From: an uncultured Capnocytophaga sp.
GTDB lineage: Bacteria; Bacteroidota; Bacteroidia; Flavobacteriales; Flavobacteriaceae
DNA length: 9,672 nt
NCBI RefSeq assembly: GCF_938029845.1
Contig: NZ_CALHGG010000046.1
Span: forward strand, 1 to 9,672
Direction of reading: 5' to 3'
Made by a program: the position numbers and the translations under genes. Below the pieces are notes generated by a model that made no database searches, was not told the DNA's origin, and saw nothing but the letters and a program-made list of their open reading frames with translations. Shown here one piece after another: positions 1-7,145 of the stretch (the first letter of the stretch is position 1; each line of letters begins with the position of its first letter).

Positions 1-1778
1 AACTTAATCAAGAAACTATCCTTTAAGTATTCCCATTCTGTTTCACTTACTTCTATCTCTTTATTTTTATTTAGGTAAATATCTATAGTTCTTTTGAAAC
101 CTCCTTTTAGTGAGATTTCTTTTTTAGTACCTTTTTGTACATCTAATCCTTTAATAGTATGTTTAAAATGGCTTTTAGCAAAGGTTTTCACATCAGCAAT
201 AGTAACAATTCTACCTCGTGAAAGCAATGCATTACGATATTCTAAAATTTTATCAGAAGTAGTAAGTCCGCGCCTACCCCCTAAGGAAGGCCTTACTGTA
301 ATGGCCCTACTAATAGCTGTTTTGTTTTCACTATCACAATCCAACAACACACCTGTTTTTATATCATTTCCTTCTTCTGCAGCTGTATGCCAATAGGAAA
401 TGGTAAAATTCATATCCATCTCTCTATTATTTGAAGAGAATATTAAATAAGGATTTGTATTTAAAGACAGATTTTTTTCTTTTATATTTTGGTAGATAGA
501 AGCTAAGTTTTGTCCTATTTGTTTGAGTTCTTCTTCTATAGCATATTCATTCCCAATAGCTGAAAAGGCAGCTGTTTCCTCCCTGATAAGGCTTAAGAGA
601 TGTTGCAGGTGCTCTAAAGCATTCCTTTCATCAAAGCGCGCTACTCCTCCTCTCCTTAACACAATAGAAATATTATCATCTGATAAGTAATTTTTTACAT
701 CATATCTTTTTTTGTGATTATCTGCTATATAATCTATATCTAAAAAGGAATCCTCTCCCATAAGAGGGTAAAGTGTAAGTTGTCCTTTGATACGCTTGTA
801 ATCTTCGGTATGTCGTATATTAATAGCAGGTACACAGTTTAGATTAATACGTACATTTTCTAATACTTTAGGGGAGATGACTTCATAGAATTTGAATTGC
901 AACCATATAATATCTTTCTCTGTCATAAAGTTATGATTGAAAAAATAGTTTTCTAATAAAGTAGTTGCTACTGATTTTTCTTCTCCTTGGGGAGGGTAAA
1001 GTATTCCTTTTAGTGTAAAGAAGTTCCCTTGATAGAATTGGTTTACCTCATTATATATAGCATCTATACCTGTATAATTCTTAGCGATGATATTCTCATA
1101 CTCAACACTATTAATAGGTACATTATATCCCTCTACTAATTCATATTCTTTACCCTCTGAAAAGACTTTTACTTGTTGAAGGTAATAGGTGAAAAACTCT
1201 TTTTGCTCTTTGTTATTTACATCTATGTAAAAACACAAATCTTCTAATTTTTCCACCCCTAAAGCCTGCAGTCCTATCCAAAATTCGCCTGAAGGGATAT
1301 TCCTCTCTGAGCGTGCTATCTCTTCCTGATAGAAAAAACTTTCTTGTTGTAGTGCTTTATTGCCATACAGCAAATATTTCACCTGTGCTGTGGTAAGTTT
1401 CATTTCTAAGGTAGGGCTGAAATAGATATCTTTCGTATTTACCTGAGTTGGGTCGTATATATTTTGAGTTTTTTTGATAGCTTTGAAGTGATTATAACGA
1501 GAGAGCTGGATGTTATTTTCTACAGGAGTGAGTTGTAACAATGTCTGTGAAGGTACCACTCCTACTATTTGATTAGGGAAAATAATTTCGAGGATTCGAT
1601 CTGTAATTCTTGCACGGGAATTTTCTTGTTCAAAACGCAATTTCTCAAGCTCTGAGGCACAAGCTGAAAGTAGGAGCTCTAAGACAGGATCAAAAGAACT
1701 TTCAGACTCTAACTCACTATAGCCCCACATTCGTGAAGCTCTTTTTATCATTCTATTTTTTATCTGTTCCTGATTCAT
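1..1778 (-). CDS. tssF: T6SS baseplate protein TssF, 3' end cut by window edge
   Basis: The minus strand is open from the ATG at 1778 to the window edge, giving 592 codons without a stop; the C-terminus lies outside. My translation starts MNQEQIKNRMIKRASRMWGY. TssF is a wedge subunit of the T6SS baseplate, acting with TssE, TssG and TssK at the cytoplasmic side of the envelope to nucleate sheath and tube assembly. Supporting features are an N-terminal helical segment (FDPVLELLLSACASELEKLR), a segment RRGGVARFDERNALEHL in the second half, and a C-terminal part around residues 495-530 with VRPSLGGRRGLTTSDKIL followed by YRNALLSRGRIVTIADV, which resembles the late region of Bacteroidota TssF proteins. 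Bacteroidota TssF is usually around 600 residues, so only a few residues are probably missing. It follows tssE after 37 bases, consistent with one operon. The family call is from remembered pattern and context, not a search; the ORF itself is certain. Confidence 0.85.
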   Translation of the reverse strand, partial: MNQEQIKNRMIKRASRMWGYSELESESSFDPVLELLLSACASELEKLRFEQENSRARITDRILEIIFPNQIVGVVPSQTLLQLTPVENNIQLSRYNHFKAIKKTQNIYDPTQVNTKDIYFSPTLEMKLTTAQVKYLLYGNKALQQESFFYQEEIARSERNIPSGEFWIGLQALGVEKLEDLCFYIDVNNKEQKEFFTYYLQQVKVFSEGKEYELVEGYNVPINSVEYENIIAKNYTGIDAIYNEVNQFYQGNFFTLKGILYPPQGEEKSVATTLLENYFFNHNFMTEKDIIWLQFKFYEVISPKVLENVRINLNCVPAINIRHTEDYKRIKGQLTLYPLMGEDSFLDIDYIADNHKKRYDVKNYLSDDNISIVLRRGGVARFDERNALEHLQHLLSLIREETAAFSAIGNEYAIEEELKQIGQNLASIYQNIKEKNLSLNTNPYLIFSSNNREMDMNFTISYWHTAAEEGNDIKTGVLLDCDSENKTAISRAITVRPSLGGRRGLTTSDKILEYRNALLSRGRIVTIADVKTFAKSHFKHTIKGLDVQKGTKKEISLKGGFKRTIDIYLNKNKEIEVSETEWEYLKDSFLIK

Positions 1779-1815
1779 TTCTATTTATTTGATTTTAAAA
1801 TAGTTGCTTTAATCA

Positions 1816-2244
1816 TTAATAGGACAAGGGGCTTACAAAAAAGGAAAAATCATACACATAGGGGCGATTGGTTTCTAAAACAATGGCTCTTACTGAAACT
1901 AAAACCTTTTTCTTTATCCGCTTTTTGTTGATCTCTCCTAAGTTTTGTTCAGAGATTCTCACATCTATCTCTTGTAAAAAGATTCGTTTTTCATGTTGTG
2001 TAATACTGTTCTTCAAACTTTTGGCAACAAAGACTTTTAGTTCATTATCACTCTTGAGCAGATCGAAATCCGAGTCCCACAGTTCACAACCATAGGTCTC
2101 ATCAAATTTACATTCCCCAAAAGTAGTGGTCATTAGGGTATAGATAGATTGAGAGATAGAATCTTCTAAAGCTATTTTTGCAAGGTCTTGTTTTTTTATC
2201 AAGCCTTCAAAATCAATGGGGAGTTTGTAATATATTCCTTTCAT
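1816..2244 (-). CDS. tssE: T6SS baseplate protein TssE (gp25-like)
   Basis: This 142-residue protein has the size and layout of the GPW/gp25 family, the lysozyme-like wedge component of phage and T6SS baseplates. TssE contacts the sheath base and helps start sheath polymerisation in the cytoplasm. Visible features are the N-terminal DFEGLIKK stretch, the helical segment LAKIALEDSISQSIYTLMTT, the FGECKFDETYGCELWD stretch typical of the family core (residues about 42-57), and a C-terminal beta-rich region with the motif VLVSVRAIVLET. The ATG at 2244 is the first in frame and follows the stop of the truncated lipoprotein copy by 27 bases. It is followed 37 bases later by tssF, as expected for adjacent baseplate genes. 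There is no signal peptide, in keeping with a cytoplasmic structural protein. The assignment rests on family pattern plus synteny with tssF. Confidence 0.87.
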   Translation of the reverse strand: MKGIYYKLPIDFEGLIKKQDLAKIALEDSISQSIYTLMTTTFGECKFDETYGCELWDSDFDLLKSDNELKVFVAKSLKNSITQHEKRIFLQEIDVRISEQNLGEINKKRIKKKVLVSVRAIVLETNRPYVYDFSFFVSPLSY

Positions 2245-2271
2245 AAAGTTTGTTGTGAGTATTTGATTATT

Positions 2272-2445
2272 CTACTTTGTATTGTTTAAGTTCCGATAAT
2301 ATATTTTATACCCTTTGATCTCAAAACGATGTTTTTGTTTTTTAAAGGATTCTATAGCTTCTTTGCGTTGGGCATCAAGAGTAGCTTGCCCGTTGCAGGC
2401 AATGGTAATAAAGGCTACTATGAGGATAATGAATACTTTTTTCAT
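2272..2445 (-). pseudogene. Truncated duplicate of the immunity lipoprotein gene (57 codons)
   Basis: The first 50 codons (MKKVFIILIVAFITIACNGQ onward to KGYKIYY) are identical at DNA level to the start of the full-length gene just upstream. Homology stops abruptly and the frame continues only with RNLNNTK before a TAG at 2272-2274. The result is a 57-residue product with an intact signal peptide and lipobox-like cysteine, but without about 75 percent of the mature protein. It lies 16 bases after the stop of the full-length copy and 27 bases before tssE. An in-frame TAG lies just upstream, so the MKK ATG is the only plausible start. I call it a remnant because the conserved body is missing; it might still be translated as a tiny lipoprotein. 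It could be a leftover of an older immunity gene or of a partial tandem duplication followed by deletion. Confidence 0.85.
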
Positions 2446-2450
2446 TTTAG
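2296..2450. repeat. 155-bp exact direct repeat, copy A (truncated gene)
   Basis: Every base of 2296-2450 matches 3017-3171, an offset of 721 bp. Identity ends at g2295 versus t3016 on the left and a2451 versus g3172 on the right. The repeat covers five bases before the ATG and the first 50 codons of the lipoprotein, including the signal peptide. Perfect identity, even at third codon positions, indicates recent duplication or ongoing homogenisation. Confidence 0.97.
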
Positions 2451-2461
2451 ACTATATTGTT

Positions 2462-3166
2462 TTACATCAAAAAATTGTAATATTCCACTGCTTTTAGTCC
2501 TTTTGCTTCTTTAGTATCAGGGTCTCTGACAAACTCAAAACCTATAAAGATATTATCATAGGACTTATCGGCACCCCAGTGGGGGATAATTTCTTTGATT
2601 TGCTCTTCTGTAAGTTTGAAAACGAGTGTAGGAGAGCCCATTAGAACTCCATAGTTTTCTCTATAAATGGGTTGTAGCGCTTCTTTTAATTCTTGTGGGG
2701 TAGTATCCTTGTCAATAGGTATTCCCTCTACCAACATATACCCATCTATCACAGGCATTTGTTTTAAGGCAACTCCTTTTTCTCCTGCAATATCAGGGGT
2801 AAAATACTTATTCCCCTCGAAAAAAGGACGAAAATAGATGAAAAGATCACTTATAGTGCCTATAAATCTTCCTTTTTCATCTACAGCTTCTCCTGTTGGA
2901 CTCTTTGCCCATAAAGGAATATTGTTATAAACTAATCTAATACCTTCCTTGTAAGAAGGTTTTCCAAAAACTTTTAAAAAATTATCAATTGTATCTAACT
3001 TTAGTAATTGATCGTTATAATATATTTTATACCCTTTGATCTCAAAACGATGTTTTTGTTTTTTAAAGGATTCTATAGCTTCTTTGCGTTGGGCATCAAG
3101 AGTAGCTTGCCCGTTGCAGGCAATGGTAATAAAGGCTACTATGAGGATAATGAATACTTTTTTCAT
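2462..3166 (-). CDS. Putative periplasmic lipoprotein, likely immunity protein to the HET-C effector
   Basis: From the MKK start this is a 234-residue protein with a lysine-rich N-terminus, a hydrophobic stretch (VFIILIVAFITIA) and a cysteine at position 17 followed by NGQ. That is a signal peptide with a probable lipobox (TIAC; the -3 residue is not ideal). The mature part has an IKGYKIYYNDQLLKLDTI segment followed by FLKVFGKPSYKEG, a pattern I associate with small Bacteroidota hypothetical or immunity-type proteins, but I cannot name a family. The annotation as immunity protein is inference: it is encoded directly behind a T6SS toxin gene and is predicted to be exported. An ATG at 3175 (MPKMKK) would overlap the effector stop by 8 bases and give 237 residues. 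I prefer 3166 because it gives a standard signal peptide and because the duplicated copy downstream can only use the equivalent ATG. No acidic lipoprotein surface-export signal follows the cysteine, suggesting it faces the periplasm. Confidence 0.82.
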   Translation of the reverse strand: MKKVFIILIVAFITIACNGQATLDAQRKEAIESFKKQKHRFEIKGYKIYYNDQLLKLDTIDNFLKVFGKPSYKEGIRLVYNNIPLWAKSPTGEAVDEKGRFIGTISDLFIYFRPFFEGNKYFTPDIAGEKGVALKQMPVIDGYMLVEGIPIDKDTTPQELKEALQPIYRENYGVLMGSPTLVFKLTEEQIKEIIPHWGADKSYDNIFIGFEFVRDPDTKEAKGLKAVEYYNFLM

Positions 3167-3171
3167 TTTAG
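3017..3171. repeat. 155-bp exact direct repeat, copy B (full-length immunity gene)
   Basis: This is the partner of 2296-2450 in the same orientation. It spans the start of the full-length lipoprotein gene and just overlaps the last codon region of the effector gene, whose stop is at 3168-3170. Recombination between the two copies would remove 721 bp and leave only the truncated lipoprotein frame. Confidence 0.97.
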
Positions 3172-6100
3172 GCATTTCTTTTTTCTGGTTCTACTAAAAA
3201 GGAGTGATTATTGCGTCTCCTATTTACGCGATTGATATAATACTCGGCATTCTGGGCGATGTATTTTTCTTCATTTTTTAAAATAGTTTTATAGCTTTCT
3301 AAAGCATCAACATAAGCATATTGCTCGTCGTTAGTGGCTTTCCAATAGGCTATCATTTTTTTGGTAAAATCTGACCTCTGTTTTTTTTCTTGATAATCAG
3401 CCTCTATTTTACTTTGGGCAAAAGACTTTTGTTGTCCTTGCAGAGTCGGTGAAAAATTATGTGAATGTGTATGTGGTTTTAAGTGTTCTAAAAGTTTATC
3501 AATATAGGATTGTATCTCTTCACATTGGCGTCTGATATTTTGTTTTAGTATTTTTAGCTCAATAGAATTAAATGGCTTCTTTTTAAGTTGCGGTAAATAA
3601 TCATAAAGTTGTTTTTTACCATGTTCTATTTTTCGCTTTAGCTCTTCTATTTCTCGTTCTCCTTCTTTCTCTACATTTCGAACAAAAACATTTACTTCCT
3701 CTATAAACTGTTCGATGGCCCTACAAAGCTCCTTCAATTGCTCCTGTAAATCAATTTCTTTGGCTTGTTCTAAGAGCTCTTGAAACTGTTTTATTTTCTT
3801 TTTTACTTCTTTTGCCAAGTGCACAGTGTTATGGAATAGGTATTCATGTTCGTGCAATTTTATAAGATGGAGAGGGGTAGCTGTGAGCCATTCCTGAGCA
3901 ATAGCATCCGCCCAATTGGTTTGGCAAGGATGTTGCATAAAACTTACTGCTTTATCAACTAGCATTTCTGCAATATCTTTAGTTTCATATATTTTCCCTT
4001 TTATATCTTTATTTTCAGCAGAGGCTAAAGCGCTAAATATATCTCCCATTTGACCTATACAATAACGGGCTAAGGTACCTGCTAAGGAGTGTAGGGGATG
4101 AGAGGGATCGTCTTTGGCAAGCTGGCTATGAGTGGGGTTGGTGCCTAATTTTTCAATATGAGAATTTTGGCAAGCCACAATAAACTCAGCATTGAGGTTT
4201 ATAGCTTTCCTTATTTTTTCATTGATAAAATTTTTGAAGTGATTTTTTACCATTGTGTTTACTGTTTCTACAAATTCCACACTAGGTTTAAAAGGCTTGG
4301 TAACGGGGTCTGTAAGGGATTTTATATATTCACGCGCTTTCTTTTTTACTTCATACATAAATTTATTAACCTTATTACGCCCTTTTATAAAAAGAACAAA
4401 TAACTCTAACAATTCCCTATATGTGCTTTCTGCTTTTGGTGAAATTGCTCCGTTTTTAGATTGCGTCTCAATCAGACTATCAGTAACATAAAGCTCTACC
4501 AATTCATTGATAGACATAAATTGTGCTTCCTCTTCTGCCTTTTTTTCATCTGCATCTTCCTTTTCCCTTTGTTTACTAGAACTGTCATAATCAGTTTTTT
4601 TTTCTTCATAAGATTCACTTTCAGAGAGCAAGTGTATCATAGAGTGCAAGGCATCATCAACCCCAAAAAACCCTGTAACAATAGGAATAGATTTAGCAAT
4701 ATTATAAGGGTTGCTAAAGTTTTGTTTTTCGACTAAATGGCAAGTTAGTCCTCTGTATGAACGTATTTGAGCCTCTCTTTCAGGAATACATCTTTTCAAA
4801 GATTTATCAACAAACGTATAAAGAGTTGCTTCTATACTTGTACCAGATAGAAAACTGATAGAGGTGGTAATTTCTATATTTTTCTTTATAGGTTTTTCAG
4901 AAGGAATAAGTGTTATTTTTTTTATAGAAGAGTTGGAGTCTTTTAATTCCTTTGTCTTTTTAGAAGATTTTGTTTTTTTCCTTTTTGCAATAACTTCTAC
5001 GTCTTCTAATTCTTTCGTACTATTGCTAGCAAAATACAATTCTAAACGTCCTTTGTTTCTAGGTTTGTACAAGAAATAAACCCCTTCGGCTTCAAAACTT
5101 GGAAGAAATATACATATACCTTTTTCATTCAGATGTTTGTGGAGTTCCATAACATCATGAAAATAAGTGTTTTTTTCTAAATAAGCCTCTTCCTTTCTAT
5201 GGAATACCTGTGGAGGTATACTGTTTTTTACTTCAAAATGACCTTCGTTGTTGTAGTTTTGGAGCTCAGGATCGGCATAATCTGTCCAAGAATAAACTGT
5301 TATCCCCAATTTGATAAGTAATACTTCACAGAAATTACTATGAGCAAAATAGTCCTCTAAGATATGAAGTGCAGCACCTATATCAGTAAGTCCTAACAAA
5401 CGTTGTTTGGTGGGTAAGTTTTTATTTTTGAATTTAGCAACTCCTGTTCTGAAGAAGTTTTTCATTGTAGCTACAGCAGTGGGGAGTCCTTGAAAATACC
5501 TGCCCTTCTCGTCCTTTGTTTTTATAACAGCCTCTTGTATTTTATTATCAGTATCCCTTTCTATTCCATTATCCTCATTACGAATATAGCGTTTCATACC
5601 ATAAAAATCAGTAAGAGAGGGACGTGCCTCAATAGGGCAATAGTATAGGTCCTCTGAAATTTCATCAAAAGTAGCTGTACCAATAGGGTTATCAATATGC
5701 TCTTCGGAGCGCGACACTCCTAAAAGAGACGGAGTAATAAAATCAAAATATTTTACGAAATTTACATATTGTTGAGGAACATCCTCTATCCCTAAGCCAT
5801 ACTTTTCTTTCAGTTCTTTTTCCAATTTTTGGACATTGTTATCATTCTTTGCTACAACTTCCTTATTTAAAATAGTTTCGAATCCTTTTGTATAGCCTCC
5901 CCCAGTAGTATCAGAGTCCATTTCATCCATAAAGAGTTTGGCAGCCACTATCTCAATAATTTTCGTCCAATTTGTACGAGATAATAAGACAGGAGATAGA
6001 AACTCAGGTTTATTTTTAAGGATATCAGGGTGAGAGGCTTTGAGACAATCAATATGTTCTTGCTTAAGGGCATTGATAGTAGGAGTTATTACTTGGCTCA

Positions 6101-7142
6101 TATCGCGCAAATAATTACCTAAATAAATCCAACAAATAGCATATTTGTTTAGAATCTTTTCTTCTTCTAAGACTTTAATAAAATCGAAATGACCAAATCT
6201 ACCATTTGCACTATCTTTTTTATTGGCAGTGAAATACTCTCTCTTATCATCCTTTACATCTTTTTCGATCCTATCCTTTATATCATTGTAATCTTGAATG
6301 ATATCAGTAAAATCAATAGACAAAGGAGTAGCTACGCCATCAATTTCTATGGTTGCAAAATCAATTTTAGGGTCTGTTATCCAATAATTAGTGAGGTAAT
6401 AAGAAAATACAGCCCCTTCATCTTTTTCAGCATCACCTCCTACCTTTGAACAATGATTTCGTAAATAATGGTCAATATAATGCCCATACTCTTCTAACAA
6501 ACCTAACAAGAGAAGTTGTTTGGCATTTTCTTGTTCTACTCTATTGCCTTCAACAGCTTGTATCACACAAGATCTCCTTATTTCTATGCTTTCAGTTTCA
6601 GAGTTAAAAGCAGCATATTTATTGCCTTTACAATGCTCTTCAACTACAACAATGGGAGGCATTAAGAGTTTTTTGTCTCGTAACTGAAGGTATAAATCTC
6701 GGTAGGCTACCCATTCTATATCCTTTTCAAAAAAAGAAGTGAGTAACAAAGTAAAAGGACCTTCGGCAAATTCCTGAGATATTTTATGTAGTTCCTCATA
6801 AGGATAAGTACTTTTCAGAACTATTTTTCTTGGTTCTTTTTCTATAGGTTTTTGGGGTTCCTTAGTATCTCTTTCCACTTTGCCTATGGAGGCCGTTGTC
6901 TTACCTGTGGACATGAGTGTAGCACCAGAGGAAGTTTTGGCTCCTACAAAGGTGAGTGGTTGCCCATTGAGCAATACCCCTGAGACAAACTCAATAGGTT
7001 GATCGGTAGGACTCCCTTTATAAGTAATTTTACTTCCTCTGGTAGCAATAGGCATACCATTGAGTTTGGCACCTGTTTGTTGGGTGAGTATCACACTTCC
7101 TTCTGAAGTTATATCTGTGAGTAGGGCAATCGTTTGAGACAT
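3168..7142 (-). CDS. PAAR-tipped T6SS effector with HET-C-like domain
   Basis: This 1324-residue protein is probably the secreted toxin carried on the TssI spike. Residues 1-88 look like a PAAR repeat domain: two similar strands, GAKLNGMPIATRGS and GVLLNGQPLTFVGA, then a final GATLMSTGKTTASIGK, the usual beta-cone layout. Residues 213-247 hold LLEEYGHYIDHYL followed by GDAEKDEGAVFS, a predicted metal-site pattern (EExxH, then D/E-rich). The HET-C-like region (PF07217 type) shows TDIGAALHILEDYFAHSN at about 587-603 (H593, E596, D597, H601), GFFGVDDALHSMIHLL at 824-839, PTHSQLAKDDPSHPL at 1003-1017 and HPCQTNW at 1071-1077. Residues about 710-760 and 841-875 are charged, low-complexity linkers. 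Residues about 1110-1222 form a long predicted coiled coil. There is no signal peptide or clear membrane segment, as expected for T6SS export. The gene begins 3 bases after the tssI stop, so the two are surely cotranscribed. HET-C was first known from fungal heterokaryon incompatibility; in bacteria such domains occur in T6SS cargo. The biochemical target is not shown by sequence; membrane or lipid attack is a guess. Confidence 0.85.
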   Translation of the reverse strand: MSQTIALLTDITSEGSVILTQQTGAKLNGMPIATRGSKITYKGSPTDQPIEFVSGVLLNGQPLTFVGAKTSSGATLMSTGKTTASIGKVERDTKEPQKPIEKEPRKIVLKSTYPYEELHKISQEFAEGPFTLLLTSFFEKDIEWVAYRDLYLQLRDKKLLMPPIVVVEEHCKGNKYAAFNSETESIEIRRSCVIQAVEGNRVEQENAKQLLLLGLLEEYGHYIDHYLRNHCSKVGGDAEKDEGAVFSYYLTNYWITDPKIDFATIEIDGVATPLSIDFTDIIQDYNDIKDRIEKDVKDDKREYFTANKKDSANGRFGHFDFIKVLEEEKILNKYAICWIYLGNYLRDMSQVITPTINALKQEHIDCLKASHPDILKNKPEFLSPVLLSRTNWTKIIEIVAAKLFMDEMDSDTTGGGYTKGFETILNKEVVAKNDNNVQKLEKELKEKYGLGIEDVPQQYVNFVKYFDFITPSLLGVSRSEEHIDNPIGTATFDEISEDLYYCPIEARPSLTDFYGMKRYIRNEDNGIERDTDNKIQEAVIKTKDEKGRYFQGLPTAVATMKNFFRTGVAKFKNKNLPTKQRLLGLTDIGAALHILEDYFAHSNFCEVLLIKLGITVYSWTDYADPELQNYNNEGHFEVKNSIPPQVFHRKEEAYLEKNTYFHDVMELHKHLNEKGICIFLPSFEAEGVYFLYKPRNKGRLELYFASNSTKELEDVEVIAKRKKTKSSKKTKELKDSNSSIKKITLIPSEKPIKKNIEITTSISFLSGTSIEATLYTFVDKSLKRCIPEREAQIRSYRGLTCHLVEKQNFSNPYNIAKSIPIVTGFFGVDDALHSMIHLLSESESYEEKKTDYDSSSKQREKEDADEKKAEEEAQFMSINELVELYVTDSLIETQSKNGAISPKAESTYRELLELFVLFIKGRNKVNKFMYEVKKKAREYIKSLTDPVTKPFKPSVEFVETVNTMVKNHFKNFINEKIRKAINLNAEFIVACQNSHIEKLGTNPTHSQLAKDDPSHPLHSLAGTLARYCIGQMGDIFSALASAENKDIKGKIYETKDIAEMLVDKAVSFMQHPCQTNWADAIAQEWLTATPLHLIKLHEHEYLFHNTVHLAKEVKKKIKQFQELLEQAKEIDLQEQLKELCRAIEQFIEEVNVFVRNVEKEGEREIEELKRKIEHGKKQLYDYLPQLKKKPFNSIELKILKQNIRRQCEEIQSYIDKLLEHLKPHTHSHNFSPTLQGQQKSFAQSKIEADYQEKKQRSDFTKKMIAYWKATNDEQYAYVDALESYKTILKNEEKYIAQNAEYYINRVNRRRNNHSFLVEPEKRNA
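3477..3815 (-). other. Predicted C-terminal coiled coil of effector
   Basis: Residues about 1110-1222 are rich in K, E, Q, I and L with heptad-like spacing (KEVKKKIKQFQELLEQAKEI, then EREIEELKRKIEHGKKQL). The segment follows the last HET-C block. A helical tail rather than a toxin fold at the extreme C-terminus is unusual for a modular T6SS effector and may serve folding, oligomerisation or target binding. Confidence 0.65.
5307..5402 (-). other. HET-C signature region in effector
   Basis: Residues 581-612 contain LTDIGAALHILEDYFAHSN followed by FCEV. The H-x-x-E-D-x-x-x-H-S-N spacing (H593, E596, D597, H601, N603, with E606 after it) is the hallmark that HET-C proteins share with zinc-dependent phospholipase C-like helical folds. 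These residues are the best candidates for the catalytic metal site. Later matching blocks at 1003-1017 and 1071-1077 supply further histidines. Confidence 0.78.
6879..7142 (-). other. PAAR-like spike-tip domain (residues 1-88) lacking Cys/His
   Basis: This is the N-terminal domain of the effector. The repeating pattern of small-residue turns and NG-x-P motifs (LNGMPIATRGS, LNGQPLTFVGA) matches PAAR or PAAR-like tips that sharpen the VgrG spike. Classical PAAR domains coordinate zinc through histidines and a cysteine, yet no His or Cys occurs before residue 119 here. The usual TSHGG-type turn is replaced by ITSEGS. It may be a metal-free PAAR-like variant. Confidence 0.75.
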
Positions 7143-7145
7143 AAT

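Noticed and set aside
94..396. Plus-strand 100-codon ORF
   Set aside because: Lies wholly inside the minus-strand tssF frame, which is open over 1778 bases and has clear family features.
1868..2095. Plus-strand 75-codon ORF opposite tssE
   Set aside because: tssE explains this interval; the plus-strand product has no recognisable features and is rich in Ser, Phe and Leu, as in reverse-complement shadows.
2315..2514. Plus-strand ORFs of 60-61 codons
   Set aside because: They are antisense to the truncated lipoprotein copy. The same peptide appears again at 3008-3235 only because the DNA is repeated.
3008..3235. Plus-strand 75-codon ORF
   Set aside because: Antisense to the start of the immunity gene and the end of the effector gene; its composition is Phe-rich, as expected of a shadow of Lys-rich coding DNA.
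4158..5079. Several hydrophobic plus-strand ORFs that look like small membrane proteins
   Set aside because: They are antisense to the Lys/Glu-rich linkers of the effector; AAA and GAA codons read backwards give Phe, Phe and Ser, so the apparent membrane segments are artefacts.
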